DNA of 64,000 bases from Branchinecta lynchi (lineage: Eukaryota; Arthropoda; Branchiopoda; Anostraca; Branchinectidae): assembly GCA_023053575.1 (NCBI GenBank), contig JAKZAP010000080.1, positions 1 through 64,000 on the forward strand. Direction: 5' to 3'. Shown in pieces: positions 38,601 to 51,800 of the stretch. How positions within the stretch are numbered: the stretch's first letter is position 1; each line of letters begins with the position of its first letter. Below the pieces are notes generated by a model. The model was not told the origin of the DNA. It saw only the letters and a program-made list of their open reading frames with translations, and searched no databases. The translations under genes and the position numbers were made by a program.

Positions 38601-41336
38601 CCAAAAGGTTCGCTTTCCCGCAAGGTTTGTTTTCCCACAAGGTTAGTTTTCCCACAAGGTTTGTTTCCCCACAAGGTTTGTTTCCCCACAAGGTTTGTTT
38701 TCCCACAAGGATTGTTTTCTCACAAGGTTTGTTTTCCCACTGTGTTGGTTTTCCCAAAAGGTTCGCTTTCCCGCAAGGTTGGTTTTCCCACAAGGTTGGT
38801 TTTCCCGCAGGGTTTGTTTCCCCATAAGGTTGGTTTTCCCACAAGGTTTGTTTTCTCACAAGGTTTGTTTTCCCACAAGGTTTGTTTTCCCACAAGGTTT
38901 GTTTTCCCACAAGGTTCGTTTTTCCGCAGGGTTTGTTTTCCCACAAGGTTAGTTTTCCCGAAAGGTTTGTTTCCCCACAAGGTTGGTTTTCCCGCAGGGT
39001 TTGTTTTCCCACAAGGTTAGTTTCCCCGCAAGGTTTGTTTCCCCCCAAGGTTTGTTTTCCCACAAGGATTGTTTTCTCACAAGGTTTGTTTTCCCACTAG
39101 GTTTGTTTCCCCACAAGGTTTGTTTTCCCACATGGTTTCTTTTCCCCCAAGGTTGGTTTTCCCGCAAGGTTGGTTTTCCCACAAGGTTTTTTTCCCACTG
39201 TGTTGGTTTTCCCAAAAGGTTCGCTTTCTCGCAAGGTTGGTTTTCCCACAAGGTTGGTTTTCCCGCAGGGTTTGTTTCCCCATAAGGTTGGTTTTCCCAC
39301 AAGGTTTGTTTTCTCACAAGGTTTGTTTTCCCACAAGGTTTGTTTTCCCACAAGGTTTGTTTTCCCACAAGGTTCGTTTTCCCGCAGGGTTTGTTTTCCC
39401 ACAAGGTTAGTTTTCCCGAAAGGTTTGTTTCCCCACAAGGTTGGTTTTCCCACAAGGTTGGTTTTCCCGCAGGGTTTGTTTTCCCACAAGCTTTGTTTTC
39501 CCCCAAGGTTGGTTTTCCCGCAAGGTTGTTTTTCCCACAAGGTTTGTTTTCCCACTGTGTTGGTTTTCCCAAAAGGTTCGCTTTCCCGCAAGGTTGGTTT
39601 TCCCACAAGGTTTGTTTCCCCACAAGGTTTGTTTTCCCATAAGGTTTGTTTTCCCACAAGGTTTGTTTTCCCACAAGGTTTGTTTTCCCACAAGGTTTGT
39701 TTTCCCACAAGGTTGGTTTTCCCGCAAGGTTGGTTTTCCCACAAGGTTTGTGTTCCCACTGTGTTGGTTTTCCCAAAAGGTTCGCTTTCCCACAAGGTTG
39801 GTTTTCCCACAAGGTTGGTTTTCCCGCAGGGTTGCTTTCCCCAGAAGGTTTGTTTTCCCACAAGGTTTGTTTTCCCACAAGGTTTGTTTTCCCGAAAGGT
39901 TTGTTTCCCCACAAGGTTGGTTTTCCCACAAGGTTGGTTTTCCGGCAGGGTTTATTTTCCCACAAGGTTAGTTTTCCCGCAAGGTTTGTTTTCCCACAAG
40001 GTTAGTTTTCCCACAAGGTTTGTTTCCCCACAAGGTTTGTTTCCCCACAAGGTTTGTTTTCCCACAAGGATTGTTTTCTCACAAGGTTTGTTTTCCCACT
40101 GTGTTGGTTTTCCCAAAAGGTTCGCTTTCCCGTAAGGTTGGTTTTCCCACAAGGTTGGTTTTCCCGCAGGGTTTGTTTCCCCATAAGGTTGGTTTTCCCA
40201 CAAGGTTCGTTTTCCCGCAGGGTTTGTTTTCCCACAAGGTTAGTTTCCCCGAAAGGTTTGTTTCCCCACAAGGTTTGTTTTCCCACAAGGGTTGTTTTCT
40301 CACAAGGTTTGTTTTCCCACTAGGTTTGTTTCCCCACAAGGTGTGTTTTCCCACAAGGTTTGTTTTCCCCAAAGGTTGGTTTTCCCGCATGGTTGGTTTT
40401 CCCACAAGGTTTGTTTTCCCACTGTGTTGGTTTTCCCAAAATGTTCGCTTTCCCACAAGGTTGATTTTCCCGCAGGGTTGCTTTCCCCATAAGGTTTGTT
40501 TTCCCACAAGGTTTGTTTTCCCGAAACGTTTGTTTTCCCGCAAAGTTTGTTTTCCCACAAGGTTAGTTTTCCCACAAGGTTTGTTTCCCCACAAGGTTTG
40601 TTTCCCCACAAGGTTTGTTTTCCCACAAGGTCGGTTTTCCCACAAGGTGTGTTTTCCCGCAAGGTTGGTTTTCCCACAAGGTTTGTTTTCCCACAAGGAT
40701 TTTTTTCTCACAAGGTTTGTTTTCCCACTAGGTTTGTTTCCCCACAAGGTGTGTTTTCCCACAAGGTTTGTTTTCCCACAAGGTTTGTTTTCCCACAAGG
40801 TTGGTTTTCCCGCAAGGTTGGTTTTCCCACAAGGGTTGTGTTCCCGCAGGGCTGCTTTCCTCATAAGGTTGGTTTTCCCACAAGGTTTGTTTTCTCACAA
40901 GGTTTGTTTTCCCACTAGGTTGTTTTTCCCACTAGGTTGGTTTTCCCACAAGGTTTGTTTTCCCACAAGCTTTGTTTTCCCCCAAGGTTGGTTTTCCCAC
41001 AAGGTTGGTTTTCCCACAAGGTTTGTTTCCCCACAAGGTTTGTTTCCCCACAAGGTTTGTTTTCCCACAAGGATTGTTTTCTCACAAGGTTTGTTTTCCC
41101 ACTGTGTTGGTTTTCCCAAAAGGTTCGCTTTCCCGCAAGGTTGGTTTTCCCACAAGGTTGGTTTTCCCGCAGGGTTTGTTTCCCCATAAGGTTGGTTTTC
41201 CCACAAGGTTTGTTTTCTCACAAGGTTAGTTTTCCCACAAGGTTTGTTTCCCCACAAGGTTTGTTTCCCCACAAGGTTTGTTTTCCCACAAGGATTGTTT
41301 TCTCACAAGGTTTGTTTTCCCACTGTGTTGGTTTTG

Positions 41337-41360
41337 TTTCCCCACAAGGTTGTGGGGAAA
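41337..41360. repeat. Micro-inversion within the satellite
   Basis: One partial monomer is inverted inside block III. TTTCCCCACAA (41337-41347) and TTGTGGGGAAA (41350-41360) form an 11-bp perfect inverted repeat with only GG between them. A normal forward monomer follows at once. Confidence 0.88.
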
Positions 41361-43975
41361 AACAAGGTTTGTTTCCCCACAAGGTTGGTTTTCCCACAAG
41401 GATTGTTTTCTCACAAGGTTTGTTTTCCCACTGTGTTGGTTTTCCCAAAAGGTTCGCTTTCCCGCAAGGTTTGTTTTCCCACAAGGTTAGTTTTCCCACA
41501 AGGTTTGTTTCCCCACAAGGTTTGTTTCCCCACAAGGTTTGTTTTCCCACAAGGATTGTTTTCTCACAAGGTTTGTTTTCCCACTGTGTTGGTTTTCCCA
41601 AAAGGTTCGCTTTCCCGCAAGGTTGGTTTTCCCACAAGGTTGGTTTTCCCGCAGGGTTTGTTTCCCCATAAGGTTGGTTTTCCCACAAGGTTTGTTTTCT
41701 CACAAGGTTTGTTTTCCCACAAGGTTTGTTTTCCCACAAGGTTTGTTTTCCCACAAGGTTCGTTTTCCCGCAGGGTTTGTTTTCCCACAAGGTTAGTTTT
41801 CCCGAAAGGTTTGTTTCCCCACAAGGTTGGTTTTCCCGCAGGGTTTGTTTTCCCACAAGGTTAGTTTCCCCGCAAGGTTTGTTTCCCCCCAAGGTTTGTT
41901 TTCCCACAAGGATTGTTTTGTCACAAGGTTTGTTTTCCCACTAGGTTTGTTTCCCCACAAGGTTTGTTTTCCCACATGGTTTCTTTTCCCCCAAGGTTGG
42001 TTTTCCCGCAAGGTTGGTTTTCCCACAAGGTTTTTTTCCCACTGTGTTGGTTTTCCCAAAAGGTTCGCTTTCTCGCAAGGTTGGTTTTCCCACAAGGTTG
42101 GTTTTCCCGCAGGGTTTGTTTCCCCATAAGGTTGGTTTTCCCACAAGGTTTGTTTTCTCACAAGGTTTGTTTTCCCACAAGGTTTGTTTTCCCACAAGGT
42201 TTGTTTTCCCACAAGGTTCGTTTTCCCGCAGGGTTTGTTTTCCCACAAGGTTAGTTTTCCCGAAAGGTTTGTTTCCCCACAAGGTTGGTTTTCCCACAAG
42301 GTTGGTTTTCCCGCAGGGTTTGTTTTCCCACAAGCTTTGTTTTCCCCCAAGGTTGGTTTTCCCGCAAGGTTGTTTTTCCCACAAGGTTTGTTTTCCCACT
42401 GTGTTGGTTTTCCCAAAAGGTTCGCTTTCCCGCAAGGTTGGTTTTCCCACAAGGTTTGTTTCCCCACAAGGTTTGTTTTCCCATAAGGTTTGTTTTCCCA
42501 CAAGGTTTGTTTTCCCACAAGGTTTGTTTTCCCACAAGGTTTGTTTTCCCACAAGGTTGGTTTTCCCGCAAGGTTGGTTTTCCCACAAGGTTTGTGTTCC
42601 CACTGTGTTGGTTTTCCCAAAAGGTTCGCTTTCCCACAAGGTTGGTTTTCCCACAAGGTTGGTTTTCCCGCAGGGTTGCTTTCCCCAGAAGGTTTGTTTT
42701 CCCACAAGGTTTGTTTTCCCACAAGGTTTGTTTTCCCGAAAGGTTTGTTTCCCCACAAGGTTGGTTTTCCCACAAGGTTGGTTTTCCGGCAGGGTTTATT
42801 TTCCCACAAGGTTAGTTTTCCCGCAAGGTTTGTTTTCCCACAAGGTTAGTTTTCCCACAAGGTTTGTTTCCCCACAAGGTTTGTTTCCCCACAAGGTTTG
42901 TTTTCCCACAAGGATTGTTTTCTCACAAGGTTTGTTTTCCCACTGTGTTGGTTTTCCCAAAAGGTTCGCTTTCCCGTAAGGTTGGTTTTCCCACAAGGTT
43001 GGTTTTCCCGCAGGGTTTGTTTCCCCATAAGGTTGGTTTTCCCACAAGGTTCGTTTTCCCGCAGGGTTTGTTTTCCCACAAGGTTAGTTTCCCCGAAAGG
43101 TTTGTTTCCCCACAAGGTTTGTTTTCCCACAAGGGTTGTTTTCTCACAAGGTTTGTTTTCCCACTAGGTTTGTTTCCCCACAAGGTGTGTTTTCCCACAA
43201 GGTTTGTTTTCCCCAAAGGTTGGTTTTCCCGCATGGTTGGTTTTCCCACAAGGTTTGTTTTCCCACTGTGTTGGTTTTCCCAAAATGTTCGCTTTCCCAC
43301 AAGGTTGGTTTTCCCGCAGGGTTGCTTTCCCCATAAGGTTTGTTTTCCCACAAGGTTGTTTTCCCGAAAGGTTTGTTTTCCCGCAAGGTTTGTTTTCCCA
43401 CAAGGTTAGTTTTCCCACAAGGTTTGTTTCCCCACAAGGTTTGTTTCCCCACAAGGTTTGTTTTCCCACAAGGTCGGTTTTCCCACAAGGTTGGTTTTCC
43501 CGCAAGGTTGGTTTTCCCACAAGGTTTGTTTTCCCACAAGGATTTTTTTCTCACAAGGTTTGTTTTCCCACTAGGTTTGTTTCCCCGCAAGGTTTGTTTT
43601 CCCACAAGGTTTGTTTTCCCACAAGGTTTGTTTTCCCACAAGGTTGGTTTTCCCGCAAGGTTGGTTTTCCCACAAGGTTTGTGTTCCCACTGTGTTGGTT
43701 TTCCCAAAAGGTTCGCTTTCCCACAAGGTTGGTTTTCCCACAAGGTTGGTTTTCCCGCAGGGTTGCTTTCCCCAGAAGGTTTGTTTTCCCACAAGGTTTG
43801 TTTTCCCACAAGGTTTGTTTTCCCGAAAGGTTTGTTTCCCCACAAGGTTGGTTTTCCCACAAGGTTGGTTTTCCCGCAGGGTTTATTTTCCCACAAGGTT
43901 AGTTTTCCCGCAAGGTTTGTTTTCCCACAAGGATTGTTTTCTCACAAGGTTTGTTTTCCCACTGTGTTGGTTTTG

Positions 43976-43999
43976 TTTCCCCACAAGGTTGTGGGGAAA
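43976..43999. repeat. Second copy of the micro-inversion
   Basis: The 11-bp inverted repeat of 41337-41360 recurs with the same flanking monomers at 43976-43986 and 43989-43999, 2639 bp downstream. The shared flanks indicate one inversion event that was later copied by duplication of the surrounding block. Confidence 0.88.
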
Positions 44000-45639
44000 A
44001 ACAAGGTTTGTTTCCCCACAAGGTTGGTTTTCCCACAAGGATTGTTTTCTCACAAGGTTTGTTTTCCCACTGTGTTGGTTTTCCCAAAAGGTTCGCTTTC
44101 CCGCAAGGTTTGTTTTCCCACAAGGTTAGTTTTCCCACAAGGTTTGTTTCCCCACAAGGTTTGTTTCCCCACAAGGTTTGTTTTCCCACAAGGATTGTTT
44201 TCTCACAAGGTTTGTTTTCCCACTGTGTTGGTTTTCCCAAAAGGTTCGCTTTCCCGCAAGGTTGGTTTTCCCACAAGGTTGGTTTTCCCGCAGGGTTTGT
44301 TTCCCCACAAGGTTTGTTTTCCCACAAGGATTGTTTTCTCACAAGGTTTGTTTTCCCACTGTGTTGGTTTTCCCAAGAGGTTCGCTTTCCCGCAAGGTTC
44401 GCTTTCCCGCAAGGTTGGTTTTCCCACAAGGTTTGTTTTCTCACAAGGTTTGTTTTCCCACTAGGTTTGTTTCCCCACAAGGTTGGTTTTCCCACAAGGT
44501 TGGTTTTCCCGCAGGGTTGCTTTCCCCATAAGGTTGGTTTTCCCACAAGGTTTGTTTTCTCACAAGGTTTGTTTTCCCACTAGGTTGTTTTTCCCACAAG
44601 GTTGGTTTTCCCACAGCGTTAGTTTTCTCACAAGGTTGGTTTTCCCACAAGGTTTGTTTCCCCACAAGGTTGGTTTTCCCGCAGGGTTTGTTTTCCCACA
44701 ATGTTAGTTTTCCCGCAAGGTTTGTTTCCCCACAAGGTTTGTTTTCCCACAAGGTTTGTTTTCCCACTGTGTTGGTTTTCCCAAAAGGTTCGCTTTCCCA
44801 AAAGGTTTGTTTTCCCACAAGGTTTGTTTCCCCACAAGGTTTGTTTCCCCACAAGGTTTGTTTTCCCACAAGGATTGTTTTATCACAAGGTTTGTTTTCC
44901 CACTGTGTTGGTTTTCCCAAGAGGTTTGCTTTCCCGCAAGGTTCGCTTTCCCGCAAGGTTGGTTTTCCCACAAGGTTTGTTTTCTCACAAGGTTTGTTTT
45001 CCCACTAGGTTTGTTTCCCCACAAGGTTTGTTTTCTCACAAGGTTTGTTTTCCCACAAGGTTTGTTTTCCCACAAGGTTTGTTTTCCCACAAGGTTTGTT
45101 TTGCCACAAGGTTGGTTTTCCAGAAAGGTTTGTTTCCCCACAAGGTTGGTTTTCCCACAAGGTTTGTTTCCCCACAAGGTTTGTTTTCCCACAAGGATTG
45201 TTTTCTCACAAGGTTTGTTTTCCCACTGTGTTGGTTTTCCCAAGAGGTTCGCTTTCCCGCAAGGTTCGCTTTCCCGCAAGGTTGGTTTTCCCACAAGGTT
45301 TGTTTTCTCACAAGGTTTGTTTTCCCAATAGGTTTGTTTCCCCACAAGGTTTGTTTTCTCACAAGGTTTGTTTTCCCACAAGGTTTGTTTTCCCACAAGG
45401 TTGGTTTTCCAGAAAGGTTTGTTTCCCCACAAGGTTGGTTTTCCCACAAGGTTTGTTTCCCCACAAGGTTTGTTTTCCCACAAGGATTGTTTTCTCACAA
45501 GGTTTGTTTTCCCACTGTGTTGGTTTTCCCAAGAGGTTCGCTTTCCCGCAAGGTTCGCTTTCCCGCAAGGTTGGTTTTCCCACAAGGTTTGTTTTCTCAC
45601 AAGGTTTGTTTTCCCACTAGGTTTGTTTCCCCACAAGGT

Positions 45640-48600
45640 TTGTTTTCTCACAAGGTTTGTTTTCTCACAAGGTTTGTTTTCCCACAAGGTTTGTTTTCCC
45701 ACAAGGATTGTTTTCTCACAAGGTTTGTTTTCCCACTGTGTTGGTTTTCCCAAGAGGTTCGCTTTCCCGCAAGGTTGGCTTTCCCGCAAGGTTGGTTTTC
45801 CCACAAGGTTTGTTTTCTCACAAGGTTTGTTTTCCCACTAGGTTTGTTTCCCCACAAGGTTGGTTTTCCCACAAGGTTGGTTTTCCCGCAGGGTTGCTTT
45901 CCCCATAAGGTTGGTTTTCCCACAAGGTTTGTTTTCTCACAAGGTTTGTTTTCCCACTAGGTTGTTTTTCCCACTAGGTTGGTTTTCCCACAAGGTTTGT
46001 TTTCCCACAAGCTTTGTTTTCCCCCAAGGTTGTTTTTCCCACTAGGTTGGTTTTCCCACAAGGTTTGTTTTCCCACAAGCTTTGTTTTCCCCCAAGGTTT
46101 GTTTTCCCACTAGGTTTGTTTCCCCACAAGGTTTGTTTTCTCACAAGGTTTGTTTTCCCACAAGGTTTGTTTCCCCACAAGGTTTGTTTCCCCAAAAGGT
46201 TTGTTTTCCCACAAGGATTGTTTTCTCACAAGGTTTGTTTTCCCACTGTGTTGGTTTTCCCAAGAGGTTCGCTTTCCCGCAAGGTTCGCTTTCCCGCAAG
46301 GTTGGTTTTCCCACAAGGTTTGTTTTCTCACAAGGTTTGTTTTCCCACTAGGTTTGTTTCCCCACAAGGTTGGTTTTCCCACAAGGTTGGTTTTCCCGCA
46401 GGGCTGCTTTCCCCATAAGGTTGGTTTTCCCACAAGGTTTGTTTTCTCACAAGGTTTGTTTTCCCACTAGGTTGTTTTTCCCACAAGGTTGGTTTTCCCA
46501 CAGCGTTAGTTTTCTCACAAGGTTGGTTTTCCCACAAGGTTTGTTTCCCCACAAGGTTGGTTTTCCCGCAGGGTTTGTTTTCCCACAAGGTTAGTTTTCC
46601 CGCAAGGTTTGTTTCCCCACAAGGTTTGTTTTCCCACAAGGTTTGTTTTCCCACTGTGTTGGTTTTCCCAAAAGGTTCGCTTTCCCAAAAGGTTGGTTTT
46701 CCCACAAGGTTTGTTTTCCCACAAGGTTTGTTTTCCCACAAGGTTTGTTTTGCCACAAGGTTGGTTTTCCAGAAAGGTTTGTTTCCCCACAAGGTTGGTT
46801 TTCCCACAAGGTTTGTTTCCCCACAAGGTTTGTTTTCCCACAAGGATTGTTTTCTCACAAGGTTTGTTTTCCCACTGTGTTGGTTTTCCCAAGAGGTTCG
46901 CTTTCCCGCAAGGTTCGCTTTCCCGCAAGGTTGGTTTTCCCACAAGGTTTGTTTTCTCACAAGGTTTGTTTTCCCAATAGGTTTGTTTCCCCACAAGGTT
47001 TGTTTTCTCACAAGGTTTGTTTTCCCACAAGGTTTGTTTTCCCACAAGGTTTGTTTTCCCACAAGGTTTGTTTTCCCACAAGGTTTGTTTTGCCACAAGG
47101 TCGGTTTTCCAGAAAGATTTGTTTCCCCACAAGGTTGGTTTTCCCACAAGGTTTGTTTTCCCACAAGGATTGTTTTCTCACAAGGTTTGTTTTCCCACTG
47201 TGTTGGTTTTCCCAAGAGGTTCGCTTTCCCGCAAGGTTCACTTTCCCGCAAGGTTGGTTTTCCCACAAGGTTTGTTTTCTCACAAGGTTTGTTTTCCCAC
47301 TAGGTTTGTTTCCCCACAAGGTTTGTTTTCCCACAAGGTTTGTTTCCCCACAAAGTTTGTTTTCCCACAAGGATTGTTTTCTCACAAGGTTTGTTTTCCC
47401 ACTGTGTTGGTTTTCCCAAGAGGTTCGCTTTCCCGCAAGGTTCGCTTTCCCGCAAGGTTGGTTTTCCCACAAGGTTTGTTTTCTCACAAGGTTTGTTTTC
47501 CCACTAGGTTTGTTTTCCCACTAGGTTTGTTTCCCCACAAGGTTTGTTTTCTCACAAGGTTTGTTTTCCCACAAGGTTTGTTTTCCCACAAGGTTTGTTT
47601 TCCCACAAGGTTTGTTTTCCCACAAGGTTGGTTTTCCAGAAAGGTTTGTTTCCCCACAAGGTTGGTTTTCCCACAAGGTTTGTTTCCCCACAAGGTTTGT
47701 TTTCCCACAAGGATTGTTTTCTCACAAGGTTTGTTTTCCCACTGTGTTGGTTTTCCCAAGAGGTTCGCTTTCCCGCAAGGTTCGCTTTCCCGCAAGGTTG
47801 GTTTTCCCACAAGGTTTGTTTTCTCACAAGGTTTGTTTTCCCACTAGGTTTGTTTCCCCACAAGGTTTGTTTTCTCACAAGGTTTGTTTTCTCACAAGGT
47901 TTGTTTTCCCACAAGGTTTGTTTTCCCACAAGGATTGTTTTCTCACAAGGTTTGTTTTCCCACTGTGTTGGTTTTCCCAAGAGGTTCGCTTTCCCGCAAG
48001 GTTGGCTTTCCCGCAAGGTTGGTTTTCCCACAAGGTTTGTTTTCTCACAAGGTTTGTTTTCCCACTAGGTTTGTTTCCCCACAAGGTTGGTTTTCCCACA
48101 AGGTTGGTTTTCCCGCAGGGTTGCTTTCCCCATAAGGTTGGTTTTCCCACAAGGTTTGTTTTCTCACAAGGTTTGTTTTCCCACTAGGTTGTTTTTCCCA
48201 CTAGGTTGGTTTTCCCACAAGGTTTGTTTTCCCACAAGCTTTGTTTTCCCCCAAGGTTGTTTTTCCCACTAGGTTGGTTTTCCCACAAGGTTTGTTTTCC
48301 CACAAGCTTTGTTTTCCCCCAAGGTTTGTTTTCCCACTAGGTTTGTTTCCCCACAAGGTTTGTTTTCTCACAAGGTTTGTTTTCCCACAAGGTTTGTTTC
48401 CCCACAAGGTTTGTTTCCCCAAAAGGTTTGTTTTCCCACAAGGATTGTTTTCTCACAAGGTTTGTTTTCCCACTGTGTTGGTTTTCCCAAGAGGTTCGCT
48501 TTCCCGCAAGGTTCGCTTTCCCGCAAGGTTGGTTTTCCCACAAGGTTTGTTTTCTCACAAGGTTTGTTTTCCCACTAGGTTTGTTTCCCCACAAGGTTGG

Positions 48601-48830
48601 TTTTCCCACAAGGTTGGTTTTCCCGCAGGGCTGCTTTCCCCATAAGGTTGGTTTTCCCACAAGGTTTGTTTTCTCACAAGGTTTGTTTTCCCACTAGGTT
48701 GTTTTTCCCACAAGGTTGGTTTTCCCACAGCGTTAGTTTTCTCACAAGGTTGGTTTTCCCACAAGGTTTGTTTCCCCACAAGGTTGGTTTTCCCGCAGGG
48801 TTTGTTTTCCCACAAGGTTAGTTTTCCCGC
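45640..48830 (+). repeat. HOR, offset 2227 bp
   Basis: The stretch about 45650-46600 recurs at 47877-48827, offset 2227 bp (exactly 131 monomers). The unusual GGGCTGCTTT monomer at 46401 and 48628 confirms the offset. Confidence 0.85.
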
Positions 48831-51800
48831 AAGGTTTGTTTCCCCACAAGGTTTGTTTTCCCACAAGGTTTGTTTTCCCACTGTGTTGGTTTTCCCAAAA
48901 GGTTCGCTTTCCCAAAAGGTTGGTTTTCCCACAAGGTTGGTTCTTCCACAAGGTTGGTTTTCCCGCAGGGTTGCTTTCCCCATAAGGTTGGTTTCCCCAA
49001 AAGGTTCGCTTTCCCGCAAGGCTGGTTTTCCCACAAGGTTTGTTTCCCCACAATGTTTGTTTTCTCACAAGGTTTGTTTTCCCACAAGGTTGGTTTTCCC
49101 GAAAGGTTTGTTTCCCCACAAGGTTGGTTTTCCCACAAGGCTGGTTTTCCCGCAGGGTTTGTTTTCCCACAAGGTTAGTTTTCCCGCAAGGTTTGTTTTC
49201 CCACAAGGTTAGTTTTCCCACAAGGTTTGTTTCCCCACAAGGTTTGTTTCCCCACAAGGTTTGTTTTCCCACTGTCTTGGTTTTCCCAAAAGGTTCGCTT
49301 TCCCGCAAGGCTGGTTTTCCCACAAGGTTTGTTTCCCCACAATGTTTGTTTTCTCACAAGGTTTGTTTTCCCACAAGGTTGGTTTTCCCGAAAGGTTTTT
49401 TTTTCCCACAAGGTTGGTTTTCCCAGAAGGCTGGTTTTCCCGCAGGGTTTGTTTTCCCACAAGGTTAGTTTTCCCGCAAGGTTTGTTTTCCCACAAGGTT
49501 AGTTTTCCCACAAGGTTTGTTTCCCCACAAGGTTTGTTTCCCCACAAGGTTTGTTTTCCCACAAGGATTGTTTTCTCACAAGGTTTGTTTTCCCACTGTG
49601 TTGGTTTTCCCAAGAGGTTCGCTTTCCCGCAAGGTTGGTTTTCCCACAAGGTTTGTTTTCTCACAAGGTATGTTTTCCCACTAGGTTTGTTTCCCCACAA
49701 GGTTTGTTTTCTCACAAGGTTTGTTTTCCCACAAGGTTTGTTTTCCCACAAGGTTTGTTTCCCCACAAGGTTTGTTTCCCCACAAGGTTTGTTTTCTCAC
49801 AAGGTTTGTTTTCCCACAAGGTTTGTTTCCCCACAAGGTTTGTTTCCCCACAAGGTTTGTTTTCCCACAAGGATTGTTTTCTTACAAGGTTTGTTTTCCC
49901 ACTGTGTTGGTTTTCCCAAAAGGTTCGCTTTCCCACAAGGTTGGTTTTCCCCCAAGGTTGGTTTTCCCGCAGGGTTTGTTTTCCAACAAGGTTAGTTTTC
50001 CCGCAAGGTTTGTTTCCCCACAAGGTTTGTTTTTCCACAAGGTTTGTTTTCTCAAAAGGTTCGCTTTCCCACAAGGTTGGTTTTCCCACAAGGTTGGTTT
50101 TCCCACAAGGCTAGTTTTCCCACAAGGTTTGTTTCCCCACAAGGTTTGTTTCCCCACAAGGTTGGTTTTCCCACAAGGATTGTTTTCTCACAAGGTTTGT
50201 TTTCCCACTGTGTTGGTTTTCCCAAAAGGTTCGCTTTCCCGCAAGGTTTGTTTTCCCACAAGGTTAGTTTTCCCACAAGGTTTGTTTCCCCACAAGGTTT
50301 GTTTCCCCACAAGGTTTGTTTTCCCACAAGGATTGTTTTCTCACAAGGTTTGTTTTCCCACTGTGTTGGTTTTCCCAAAAGGTTCGCTTTCCCGCAAGGT
50401 TGGTTTTCCCACAAGGTTGGTTTTCCCGCAGGGTTTGTTTCCCCATAAGGTTGGTTTTCCCACAAGGTTTGTTTTCTCACAAGGTTTGTTTTCCCACAAG
50501 GTTTGTTTTCCCACAAGGTTTGTTTTCCCACAAGGTTCGTTTTCCCGCAGGGTTTGTTTTCCCACAAGGTTAGTTTTCCCGAAAGGTTTTTTTTCCCACA
50601 AGGTTGGTTTTCCCGCAGGGTTTGTTTTCCCACAAGGTTAGTTTCCCCGCAAGGTTTGTTTCCCCCCAAGGTTTGTTTTCCCACAAGGATTGTTTTCTCA
50701 CAAGGTTTGTTTTCCCACTAGGTTTGTTTCCCCACAAGGTTTGTTTTCCCACATGGTTTCTTTTCCCCCAAGGTTGGTTTTCCCGCAAGGTTGGTTTTCC
50801 CACAAGGTTTTTTTCCCACTGTGTTGGTTTTCCCAAAAGGTTCGCTTTCTCGCAAGGTTGGTTTTCCCACAAGGTTGGTTTTCCCGCAGGGTTTGTTTCC
50901 CCATAAGGTTGGTTTTCCCACAAGGTTTGTTTTCTCACAAGGTTTGTTTTCCCACAAGGTTTGTTTTCCCACAAGGTTTGTTTTCCCACAAGGTTCGTTT
51001 TCCCGCAGGGTTTGTTTTCCCACAAGGTTAGTTTTCCCGAAAGGTTTGTTTCCCCACAAGGTTGGTTTTCCCACAAGGTTGGTTTTCCCGCAGGGTTTGT
51101 TTTCCCACAAGCTTTGTTTTCCCCCAAGGTTGGTTTTCCCGCAAGGTTGTTTTTCCCACAAGGTTTGTTTTCCCACTGTGTTGGTTTTCCCAAAAGGTTC
51201 GCTTTCCCGCAAGGTTGGTTTTCCCACAAGGTTTGTTTCCCCACAAGGTTTGTTTTCCCATAAGGTTTGTTTTCCCACAAGGTTTGTTTTCCCACAAGGG
51301 TTGTTTTCCCACAAGGTTTGTTTTCCCACAAGGTTGGTTTTCCCGCAAGGTTGGTTTTCCCACAAGGTTTGTGTTCCCACTGTGTTGGTTTTCCCAAAAG
51401 GTTCGCTTTCCCACAAGGTTGGTTTTCCCACAAGGTTGGTTTTCCCGCAGGGTTGCTTTCCCCAGAAGGTTTGTTTTCCCACAAGGTTTGTTTTCCCACA
51501 AGGTTTGTTTTCCCGAAAGGTTTCTTTCCCCACAAGGTTGGTTTTCCCACAAGGTTGGTTTTCCCGCAGGGTTTATTTTCCCACAAGGTTAGTTTTCCCG
51601 CAAGGTTTGTTTTCCCACAAGGTTAGTTTTCCCACAAGGTTTGTTTCCCCACAAGGTTTGTTTCCCCACAAGGTTTGTTTTCCCACAAGGATTGTTTTCT
51701 CACAAGGTTTGTTTTCCCACTGTGTTGGTTTTCCCAAAAGGTTCGCTTTCCCGCAAGGTTGGTTTTCCCACAAGGTTGGTTTTCCCGCAGGGTTTGTTTC

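Larger units (their letters stand above)
35900..44300 (+). repeat. HOR, three tandem copies of about 2.8 kb
   Basis: Three consecutive copies with offsets 2787 then 2844 bp. The CCCCCCAAGG monomer lies at 36254, 39041 and 41885. Further partial copies occur near 50.6-51.9 and 55.6-56.25 kb, the last cut off by the retrotransposon. The start of block III (22.76-23.6 kb) also resembles this HOR. This is the dominant long-range unit of block III. Confidence 0.85.
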
